The notes below the pieces were generated by a model that saw only the letters and a list, made by a program, of their open reading frames with translations, had not been told where the DNA came from and did not search any database. Both the position numbers and the translations under genes were made by a program. From contig CM060693.1 in the NCBI GenBank assembly GCA_030686995.1, positions 113,717,728 through 113,781,727 of the forward strand: a stretch of DNA of 64,000 nucleotides, in the 5' to 3' direction. Source of the stretch: Artemisia argyi (Eukaryota; Streptophyta; Magnoliopsida; Asterales; Asteraceae). This document shows, piece after piece, positions 13,401-22,722 of this stretch. How positions within the stretch are numbered: position 1 is the stretch's first letter; each line of letters begins with the position of its first letter.

Positions 13401-14691
13401 GAAGATGATCAATTCGCAACCACCACTGGAAGACAATCATGAACCTCAAGATGGTCGAACGGTGGAATATGCTCAAATGATTCAGCAAAGGTTTAAGATG
13501 AAAAAGATGAATAAGAAAGAGCTGCGAAGAATCAAGAATGATGCCTTCAATCTTCTGAAAGATAGGTCTGCTAACTCAATCGAGCTTGAATACCATCTGG
13601 AAAATATTGCTCGAGCTATGTCAAGCAATATTGACTGGATCAATCCTGAATCATATGTCGATCCGGTCACAAAGAAAACCGCACCTTACATTACTGACTG
13701 GTCCAAACCACTACCAATGATTGGGAAGCCTAAGGAACCAAAGATCCCATACAAGTTCTTCTACAACACAGACTTGGAATTTCTGAAACTTGGCAGCAAG
13801 ATTGAGAAGAAGTACGTTACCTCACTCGCCTTTCTCCCTGCAGCTCGATATCTCAACAATGCCATCGAAGAAGAAGCTTCAGCATTATTCGTTGACAAAA
13901 TTGTTGAATATGACTGGAATGCTCTTTACGGCATACATCATTGGCCAAACAACCGGGCACAGTACTATCGAAGCAGCAGACTTAATCAGACGATGGGTGA
14001 TGTAGCAAGTGATCTGAAGATAGTCTCCATTCAATTCATCTCGACTGTCACTTTCTTTGGGTACCCCTTCCTCAGCAAAATCACACTTAAAAGACTTGAT
14101 GAAAAGGAGTACGACATTTCCGAGTCTGACTTTCCATGACTACGTCTCAACGACATCGAAGACATGTACCTGCTCAAAGTTCAAGGAAAACTCTGTGGCT
14201 TGCCTAAAGAGATGTAGCTTGCCTTTATCCAAGCTCTTCTAATCTTCATCAGGCAGATTGTCATAAGAGAAAGAGTTGAAGATCTTCAATTGGGAGTAGA
14301 AAGTTATCAGAAGAAGCTCAATCTCACCAAACCAAACTTGTTTGACATCCCCGACCTTCAACATCTACCTCAATACTCCCTGATCAGACGTCCATTTGGG
14401 TTCACCTACCGCAGTATTAACGGTCGCAACTGCTTTATGGGTTATGAAGAGATTCATAAGTTCTGTGATGAAACCCTGAAGTTCGTCAGAGATGGGATCA
14501 AAGGCAGAATCAATGACATAGAACTGGGGAAATCCAAAAGGTGGAATACCAATGAAGCCAGGGATGCTCGCAGATTCATCTTAAGGATTGAGAACAGATT
14601 GAAGCGCAGGGATCAGTTTCGAAGGTTGGAAAGTTATGTGGGAGGCAGACAGAAGTTTCCGGTGTTGACATTTCAGAGACCTGATTGGTAG
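10459..14691 (+). pseudogene. Element A aORF, env-position protein of the longin-like-annotated family
   Basis: It sits where SIRE elements carry their env-like ORF. The N-terminal block contains IHQFWHT (about residues 76-82), homologous to IKQFWNT in the aORF at 51686, and then a VLGLPEL-type segment. Next come a Ser/Lys/Pro-rich region, a long Glu/Lys/Ala coiled coil (about residues 550-660), and a basic KKKKKDKK stretch. The C-terminal block after 14139 (ESYQKKLNL to RRLESYVGGR) belongs to the same family, whose members are often annotated as synaptobrevin longin-like domain proteins in daisy-family genomes. Two in-frame stops, TGA at 14137-14139 and TAG at 14214-14216, separate that block. 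No signal peptide or clear membrane segment was seen, so an envelope role is not supported by sequence. Function unknown. Confidence 0.8.
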
Positions 14692-16970
14692 ATCATTGTA
14701 AGAATTTGATTTGATTTGTCAATAATTTACTTCATAATGGTTTGTGTACGCATTACAGTGCACAACCCGAACTTGTAAAGAAAGGACCCTGAGGTACGTA
14801 TCAGTGCCTCAATCCTAAATATAAGGAGCGAAGGCTTCTTACTTTTGAGTAGAATTAATCAAACTTTTATGATTTTTCATAATTCTGCTCAAAAGGACAA
14901 GTATTTCACCTCAATAAGACCTAATCACTTGTTGAGGGGGAGCACTTGTCAAAACAAAATACTTTGTTCAAAATCAAAAGTTCTTGGTGAATCTCCCCAT
15001 AAGACTCAAAAAGCATATTTTAATCAAAAGTTTAACAAAAACAACATATCATATGCTATTTTTGAGGGGGAGAAAATGAAAAGGTGATTAAAATATACAA
15101 AGTAAAAGCTGAAAGTTGTATCGTGTACGAGCTAGACTCAGATTCACCCAGGAATTGACGAGACAATAAAAGGTTAGTAAAATCAAAAGGACTTATCCTC
15201 GACGGGTAATAACATCAAGTTAGTTACTAGAGCTAGTTGTCACCTAAAAGCTGACAATGTATCTCTTTAACTAGCCACGTAAGCGTGTCTCGAAAAGGAT
15301 TAGTCTTAGTAGAAATGTACCATCTCGAGAAACTTTCTGTGGACTTGACCAGGCCGGGTAATAACTTCAAGCTAGTTTAACTAGTGATGTAAGCGTGTCT
15401 CGAATCGGTCTTGTTCACTGAAAGTGGATCAATTCAAAATGCTTGCTCCTCCCGCATGTGCAAATTTATTAAATACTTATGAGCATATGTGCAGGGGGAG
15501 CCCTTCAAAAGTGTACGCAAAACTCTCAAAGTGTTAACCAAAATATTTGATTATCACAAACACTTTGAGAGATTTTCAATCAAAGGTTTCTTGGCTACTG
15601 TCGGAGTTATAAGGTGATTAAGATAGGAATATCCGTCCTATGATCCGCCAGAGCTGGAGGGATCTACCCAAGGACATCTCCCATAGTTAGAATTAGAAGT
15701 CCTTAGGTATGATACGAAAAAAGGAGAAATGAATGAAAGGGAAAGAAGGAGTTGAAGAATTAAAAAGAAATGTAAAGTAAAGGGTGAAAAGAAATAGCCC
15801 TCCATATGTTCAACCTTAGGGCAGACACCGGGTTCAATACGTATGCTACTGGCTGTTGCAAAAGACAACACCAGTATTGAAGATTAAGTCGTCATGGACC
15901 CAGTGACGCAATGCACTAAACCTTCTTAACCACTCAAGTTCTCTTAAAAGAGCTTGTTTCATTCTCACGGGGAACCTGTGTAATCTATCGACCTATCTCT
16001 TAGAGACGGTTGATATTGAAGAAGGAGACCCCTCCCTAGTCTCCGCATAGGAAACCTAGGTGTGCACTTATAGAGTCTAGAGCCTCGAGATACATCAAAG
16101 ATCTCATAGGAACACTTAGTATTTCTGCAACTGGTGTTCTACATCAATGGGCATCAGTTGTAAACTATCGAGTCCTTCGCAGATCTTAGCAATCTGCCGA
16201 GAACGTTTATGAGAGGATTACTTAAGTATTTCTCAATGATTGAACGGAAATCCTGCCAGGGTCAACATCAAACAGCCCTGATAGCAGGTCACTTCGGTAA
16301 CCCCACAAGGGTTACGCTTAGTGTTTGCAGTGGTTTCATTATGGTCTACAGTCGTGGAGTGATCCCCAGCGACTCACCCAGTCATTGAGCTACTTAGTAG
16401 GTCTCGCAAGCTCCTTCGGGAGTATCTGATATGGGAATGGCCTGGATAAGGATTAGAAGGAGTCTTCACAATATGCTGTTGATGAGCTCTAATTCCTTAT
16501 CCGTAAGTACCGGTTGTTTTATTGCTAACTGTTTACTAGCAGGTACCTCACTTCCATGATGGTAGATTCCAACATGCTCATACATACATCTTGAAGCAAA
16601 AGATAGCTCCCCCAAAGATCTTAACAACACAAAGTTCCAAGAAAGATTCTACGACAATAAGAAGAATCTACAAAGTATAAAGACAAAGATCTCAATGTAT
16701 CAAAAGGAACTTCTTGCACGTGAAAGTCTAAGTCCAAAGATGTATGAGTATGTTGGAATGGCGGACAACCACCACAGACGCAGGAGTGACGAACGGCAGA
16801 TTACTTCATAACACCATCACTACATCATCACCAAAGAACAAAGACAAAGAGCAAAGTATATTCATTATCATTCAACCATTTTTGAAGACGTCTAGAGTTT
16901 CACATGTCACAAGTCAACGACAAAGATGAAGACGTCAAGCAACCGTGATGACCGACCCTTAGGGGGAGAT
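14692..16970 (+). other. 3' untranslated region of element A with repeated PPT-like tracts
   Basis: No credible coding sequence. GGGGGAG tracts recur near 14936, 15066, 15494 and finally at 16961-16967, where the tract directly precedes the LTR and is the likely functional plus-strand primer. A partial duplication lies in 15185-15420: two segments share GGGTAATAAC, TCAAG, TAGTT and GTAAGCGTGTCTCGAA. Confidence 0.6.
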
Positions 16971-17297
16971 TGTTGGGATCATACTTTTGTATTTAGTCAA
17001 GTCTCGGTTATTACATTTTGTAATAGGTTGCTTTAGTATTTATTTCATTTAGTTTATGTTACAAGGCTTATGTGTTAAAGCCCTATGGGCCTTAAAGCCC
17101 ACGAATTAAGAGATAAGGAAGGAAGGGAGTGTTGCCCTAACTCCTTCCTTATAAATAGAGAGCTTATGTAAACATTTAGTTTGTTGGTTATTTGATTGTC
17201 TTAAGGAAACTCTTGCACTTTCACCTTTCATATTGTCTCATAATCAACCAATCTCTTCTCTCATCTTATTTCTTTCTAAATCATACTTGTGTTTACA
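16971..17297 (+). repeat. Element A 3' LTR
   Basis: It starts TGTTGGGATC immediately after the purine tract and most likely ends ...TTTACA at 17297; an alternative end is ...CTAACA at 17312. A TATA box (TATAAATA) is at 17150-17157, directly preceded by an inverted repeat of AAGGAAGG and CCTTCCTT. The 5' copy is outside the window, so the right edge cannot be confirmed by comparison. Confidence 0.7.
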
Positions 17298-17390
17298 AAA
17301 TGGTGACCTAACATATGCTACTATCTTAATGTTATGCTATGTTTCTTTTCAATGTGGATTATAACATGTTAATTTGCATGCAAAATTTGG

Positions 17391-17505
<115 letters not shown>

Positions 17506-17623
17506 TATATATCATCATTCCTAGAGTATATACTTCTAATAGAGCTTGCCGGAAAAACACACTGGAAAAATCACCAAATTCTGGAAATTTTGGGTTTCTG
17601 GTCGTCTGGGAAAACACCAGATG

Positions 17624-17846
17624 GGCGGCCCCCTTAATTCCCTAGGCGGTCCCCTTAATCATTAAGGGGGCCGGCCTACAATTAAGGGGATCGGCCATCT
17701 GGAACTGGGTTCACTATTTTCTTTTGCATCTTGTGAACCCTTTCTCTAGTATCAGCTACCATTTCCCATTTTAACCCAACTGATTTTAGAATCTCATTCA
17801 ACCATTTCAAATACATACCTAAAACAACCATTTCCATACTATAAAT
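17624..17846 (+). promoter_or_regulatory. LTR-type promoter module upstream of the element B ORF
   Basis: A GC-rich block at 17624-17696 (GGCGGCCCCCTTAATT, then CCCCTTAATCATTAAGGGG, a 19-base perfect palindrome at 17651-17669, then a GGGGATCGGCC tail) is followed by TATAAAT at 17840-17846, 57 bases before the ATG. The same GC block precedes the TATA box in the element B LTR (19352-19425, TATA at 19453) and, shortened, in LTR H (56678-56710, TATA at 56736). The internal ORF thus appears to be driven by a copy of the LTR promoter module. Confidence 0.6.
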
Positions 17847-17896
17847 TCCCTCCATAATCACCATTCTTCATCTCATCATTCATCATCTAAATCATC

Positions 17897-18496
17897 ATGA
17901 CTCCACCAAGCACCTCACACTCCAAAGCCTCCAAGAAACAAAAGCTTGTGGTCATCCCCCCAAAACAACTCTTCATTGACTTAACAAATGAAGACAACAA
18001 AACCCCATCACCTCCACCCAAATGCTCATCCCCAAGTGCACCCAATGCACCATCTAAAACACCTTCCACTCATGGAACTTCCTCATCCTCCATACCCTCA
18101 ACCTCATCAATCAATGACTACATCAACTCACACTTGTCACCACAAGTATCATCACCACTTCCTACACAAGAACCTATCTCCACCCATCTTACCATCTCAC
18201 TTTCACCAATAACACCTCTTGATACTCATCTTTCATCTCCACCAATGACACCACCATTCTTTGCCAATCCCGTGCCTTGGAGGCTACTTGAATCCCATGG
18301 GGATACTTGTCTTTGTTGCATCCACAACCGCACCGTCATCTTTGGCCTTAGAGATGAAATTCAATATATGTTTACATATATTGAACATTTGCTTACCAAC
18401 CTACCACCACCACCAACTCCACCATCCTCTCCAATCATTCCTCTACCACAATTCTCACCCATTCCTCCACCATCACCATCATGCTCTCCAAATTAA
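17897..18496 (+). CDS. Pro/Ser-rich 199-aa protein of a retrotransposon extra ORF
   Basis: It starts at the first ATG after the TATA box. The N-terminal two thirds are low-complexity Ser/Pro/Thr with a short basic patch (KASKKQK) followed by a FIDLTNED acidic stretch. A compact segment near residues 130-170 contains PWRLLESHGDTCLCCIHNR (CLCC and a nearby His) and IFGLRDE, and the end is proline-rich. The compact segment resembles a recurrent hypothetical-protein family I associate with daisy-family repeats; I do not know a function. The CLCC...H cluster might bind a metal. The ORF is intact, unlike most in the window. It could be a non-structural retroelement protein or a captured host fragment. 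Confidence 0.55.
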   Translation: MTPPSTSHSKASKKQKLVVIPPKQLFIDLTNEDNKTPSPPPKCSSPSAPNAPSKTPSTHGTSSSSIPSTSSINDYINSHLSPQVSSPLPTQEPISTHLTISLSPITPLDTHLSSPPMTPPFFANPVPWRLLESHGDTCLCCIHNRTVIFGLRDEIQYMFTYIEHLLTNLPPPPTPPSSPIIPLPQFSPIPPPSPSCSPN

Positions 18497-18993
18497 GCAT
18501 TTGATTTGCTTAATAAATAAAAGTTTCTACCACCCTTTTGCTTGCAAGCTCTATGAAGACCATGTACTCTTTGCATGATGATGTATTTTTCTAGTTGTTT
18601 ATTTGTGTACTAGCTTTCCTACTTGTAATCCTTGTTGCTACTTGTATGTTGTGTCTTGACACAATCATTTCTTTAATATGGATGCTTTCTTTCAACCATG
18701 CTTATTTTTTTATCACCTAATATATGTTTGCATGAATATACTTGTGCTTCTAATATTTTTTGTTTTGCAAAGCATTCCATAGCTCGTTCTCTTGGTGCCC
18801 CCAAACGAGGGGGAGTACACATCAAGGGGGAGTTAACTTCCCGTCAAATTTTCACGATTGAAAATTGTTGGCATAACCTTTTTGATTCTACAAAAAGGGG
18901 GAGAAGTAAATATAAACTCACTAAAATACTTGTTTAAAAACTAATTTTTGAGTTAATAAGTTTAAGTTTTGTAATCATCAAAAAGGGGGAGAT
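18497..18993 (+). other. 3' region of element B
   Basis: Non-coding. Four GGGGGAG tracts lie close together (about 18810, 18826, 18897 and 18985); the last directly precedes the LTR start and is the likely polypurine tract. Confidence 0.65.
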
Positions 18994-20259
18994 TGTTGAT
19001 ATAAATAATGTTTAAAAATGTTATTAATATCTCTCAATAAACCTATGTTTTGATAATCACGAAACTCAAATCAAATTAAGTCAAGATTAAGACGTAAACA
19101 AGTATTTGGTAACAAATATTTACCTCTACATCTAATATCACTTAAGGTATGCATAAACTAAGCATCTTATGCATTACATGATCAAAGGAAACCTTGTCTT
19201 AAGACCTAACTTTTTATAAAATGATATTAACATTTCATATATATTTGTAAATCATTTTTGGTATTGTTATATTAAACTACAAAGATATGATTTCAAATTT
19301 CCAACCAAAAAGGGCAAATTTTATCCAGAAAAACTTTTCCAACGTTCAGGAGGGCGGCCCCCTTAATTTTACTAGGCGGCCCCATTAATCATTAAGGGGA
19401 CCGCCCCCTAATTAAGGGGACCGGCACGCTCCAAAACAGTATTTTCTGGCCCTATAAATATTGGATCATTTCACATATTTTTCTCACCTTTTTGCACTAT
19501 AAACTTTCTGATCCAACCTCCATTTCTAGATCTAAAATCCTTTGATCATATAATTCATAAGTCTTTGTTTCCAAGTGATCCAAAGCTTCATCCATTCAAG
19601 TGCAAGAAGAAGAACACTCCTCTACATCCATCTAATTGTAGTAGTGTTGTGATTAGCTAGTTTCATATTGTAGTAGTGTTAGATATTTGTAAAAGTGTTA
19701 TGGAAATTTGTTGCTTGTAGAAACTAGGTGTGTTGTAAAGTAGTTAAGTAGTTGTGACCTAGTTGTGCTTAGAAGAAGGTGTGAAGTTGAGAAGGTGTGA
19801 AGAAGGTGTGAAGTCTTGAAGAAGTTGTGAAGGTGTGAAGAAGGTGTGAAGTTGTGAAGAAGTTGTGAGATTGGTTCTAGCTACGATTAGAACTCGACAT
19901 TTAGCTTAGTGTCGTTAACTCATGTAAGCCAAGGTGTGTAAGGTTTCTCCACCATAAGGAGTTTGTTGACATAGTGAAGAAAACTCTCGAGTGTGGTACT
20001 CGGGGAGTGGAGTAGGGCAAGGAAGGTGTCCTTGTAGCCGAACCACTATAAATTCGCGTGTTGTGGTTTGATCTTTCTAACTCTATCTTTTCTTCACTCT
20101 ATTTCAATACTTTCATTATTAGATTAGAATTGCTTATATTGGTTGTTGTTTGAATTCACTTGAGATCGAATCGAAAGTTTTTAATAAGCTACATAATATT
20201 TTGGTAATAAATTTAAAAAGGACGTAAAACTATTCAACCCCCCCTTCTAGTTTTCCACA
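18994..20259 (+). repeat. Element B 3' LTR
   Basis: It begins TGTTGATATA after AAAAAGGGGGAGAT and ends TTTTCCACA. It contains the GC-rich palindromic block at 19352-19425, TATAAATA at 19453-19460, and GTGTGAAGAAG repeats at 19775-19870. Much of its length resembles LTR H at 56257-57466 (same GC block, TATA position, GTGAAGAAG repeats and the TCGGGGAGTGGAGTAGGGC segment). Confidence 0.75.
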
Positions 20260-22421
20260 GACAGTCCTCTTAAAGGGTGTTTGGAAGAAGATTTTGTGTC
20301 AAGTTTTTGGTGTTGTTTGATGTTAAGTTTTGCTTACCTGTTGTTCTTAGGAGTATACTAAGCCATTGTGACCTTTTGTTTGGTCACTTTCATTGAAAAA
20401 GTCAAATTAGTAGCTAATCACACCAACAGCTTAACTGTTGATGTCTTGGAAATACCAATCCCTTGATTTGAGTTTAGAACTTGATGTAGTTGCTTTCTTT
20501 AATCTTACTTAAGCTTAATAAACACAAATTAATCAGTAAGAGTCATTAAAAGTTCAAGAAAGTCAAAGTTAGTAGTTCATTAAGAAAGTCAAAACTCACC
20601 CTTAGGTAGAAAAGTCAGATTTTGGGTAAATATTTGTGATTTTTGTGTTGTGATCTCGCCCTCAAGCTTTTTACATTTTATAGTCTGCCAGCTAACCTCT
20701 TAGATTCCACTATTAGCTTATTTTTAGAATTTTTTCTTATAGCTTATTTCCATGCTCAAAGTGGGCTGCAGGGCAAACATATGCCCTACACCATGAACTC
20801 AGTCCAACACCTCATTTTCAATGGCCCCCCATGCCTTCCATATTGGGCCCCACAACTTGAAATTTGGCTTATTGGAAAACCCATAAGCCCACCTTTAAAT
20901 CCCTTAGCTTATTTTTCCATTCCAAGCTTATTTACATGGGCTGCTATGCCCATTTTGTTGGCCCCTTTTCCTGATACAAATTGACCTACTCAGCTTTTGA
21001 CCCAACTTTCCCAAGCTCATACTGAGCTCAATAATAAGCAACAAGCCTAGCTTATTGTCTTATTTTGTAGCCTACCTGGTAACCTTGAAAGGTCAAGTGC
21101 TTATTTGGACCTTCCTTCACCATAGTGGACCCCACAGAGGTCCAAAATCCCTGATTCAGACCTGTGTTGACTGTGTGGTTTTTGGTTAAGCTTATTGCTT
21201 ATTCTAGCTTATTGTATGTGCTTATTTCTTGTCTGCATTGATAGTTGTTGGTTTATTTTGGCTTGTGGCTTAATATTGTAGCTTATTTAAGCTATTCCTA
21301 ATCCTAAAAAGCTTATAAGCAATCTGCCAATCCTCTTGGCTGTTCATAGTGCTTATTCTTGATATTCAGCCCAAGTCCCTTCACAAAAGTTTCATATTTT
21401 TAGTTGTTTAATAGGTTTGTAAAAGAAAATTTCAAAAAAAGACAAAATTTAAAACAGTGATAGCTTCTATTTAGGCCATTTGGCTTATTTTCAGCTTATT
21501 TAATAAGCAATTTTCATTTTTATATTTTTCCTAGGCTTCTTATAGTTAAAAATAATTTTGGTAATTTTTTCAGATTTTTCTTGTATCATTTAGTTCTTTT
21601 CTTAATTTAATTTAGTTTTTAATAATTAAATCATTAGTTAATAATTAATATTAAACATATAAATAGTCTTAAAAATATATTCACTGTTTTAAAATTAGTT
21701 TTATATTACTTTAGATTTTTCTAAGTTTTAATTTTATTTTTCTAAGCTTATTTTACATTTTCCTATTATTTAGTGTAATTTTAATTAGTTTAAGTTAGTT
21801 TTTAATTAATAATAATTATTAAAAAAGTAGGAAAAATATATTTTCAGTTTGAAAATTAGTTTTATAATATTTTAGATTTTTTCAAATTTATTTTTCATAT
21901 TTTTAGTGTAATTTCATAATTAGTTATAATTTAGGTTAATTTAAATAATTAAAAGTAAATAGAAAAATAGTATTTAATTAATAATAATTATATAAACAGT
22001 GTAAAAACTAATTTTAATTTTTCAAAAATTTTCTTTTATTATTAGGATTGTAAAAATGTAATTTTCATACCCTTAAGTATTTCATTTCCTTAAAACTCGC
22101 GTTTTATTTTGTACGTTCGCGTAAATTTAATCTGAATGTATACGTTTTTAGTTATTAAACGTTTTTAGGTATCTAACTTTCACGTAATCATCTATATAGC
22201 TTGTTTAAGCTATTTCCTTGTAGATTCCTTAGCTTAATCACTCACAAAACCCTTTCTTGTCCAAATTCACCCGATCACAAACCCGTTTGATAACAATCTA
22301 CACCTCGTCTGACATAACGACCCGGGGAAACACTATATTCCGCGGAGCATTGAGCCTAAGGAGTTTGACTATATTGACCACATTCGTGGTTGACTTTAGT
22401 TGACTGCTTTTGCCTCAATCA
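20260..22421 (+). repeat. Truncated 5' LTR of element C
   Basis: It matches 27159-29340 almost base for base, including a distinctive 3' end at GCCTCAATCA. The first 1.7 kb, as present in the 3' copy, is missing; sequence switches abruptly to the end of LTR B. GCTTATT and AGCTTATT occur about twenty times in 20700-21750. The 3' copy has one extra GTGCTTATTT-type unit near 28125. Confidence 0.85.
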
Positions 22422-22426
22422 AAATT

Positions 22427-22444
22427 TGGCGCCGCTGCCGGGGA
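22427..22444 (+). promoter_or_regulatory. Primer binding site, tRNA-Asp type
   Basis: TGGCGCCGCTGCCGGGGA lies six bases after the LTR end. It is the standard Athila/Tat primer site complementary to the 3' end of tRNA-Asp, with one base different from the usual GTTGCC form. Confidence 0.92.
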
Positions 22445-22722
22445 GGTGTGCGCGCTATTCTAAACGGTTTTGCGTATTAGTGAATCGAGATATACATCCA
22501 TTGTATATTTACCCACCCTAGTTCATATTATCTTCTTATTTTCATATAATAACAAAACTGTTCCCGAAAACATTTTAACCTCAGTTTTCAACGAAAAAAA
22601 AAAACACATTTTCTTTATCATTTGTACAAAATGTCTTTCCAAAAACCCAAAAATATTCATCTTTACCCTCCTACCCTTTTGATTCTCCATTCCTCACCCT
22701 TTATACACTTTTGATTCTTTCT

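Larger units (their letters stand above)
1..17297 (+). mobile_element. Element A: SIRE-like Ty1/copia retrotransposon, 5' end outside window
   Basis: The order gag, protease, integrase, reverse transcriptase, RNase H, extra ORF, purine tract, LTR is that of the SIRE/Maximus branch of Ty1/copia, which carries an additional ORF after pol. The window opens inside the leader, so the 5' LTR and primer site are not seen. The 3' LTR begins at 16971 directly after AGGGGGAGAT. At more than 17 kb it is very long for Ty1/copia, because of a roughly 2.5-kb coiled-coil extension after the gag zinc knuckle, a 4.2-kb aORF and long untranslated stretches. Several stops and frameshifts make this copy non-coding as it stands. 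It could be a composite of two units, each with its own leader array. Confidence 0.85.
17540..20259 (+). mobile_element. Element B: 3' part of a copia-type element with extra ORF and 3' LTR
   Basis: An ORF with its own TATA box, a short 3' region with four GGGGGAG tracts and a 1.27-kb LTR follow each other. No gag or pol precedes them, so the 5' part has been lost or was never present. The LTR ends at the point where truncated Athila LTR sequence begins, suggesting that B inserted into the Athila 5' LTR and that a later deletion removed its left part. The left border is unresolved. Confidence 0.6.

Noticed and set aside
10459..14691. aORF as a true envelope glycoprotein
   Set aside because: No signal peptide, no transmembrane anchor and no Cys-rich ectodomain were seen; only the genomic position is env-like.
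20643..20984. 113-codon frame in the Athila 5' LTR
   Set aside because: The matching position in the 3' LTR (27542-27742) has an early stop; the frame lies in LTR sequence and is not conserved.
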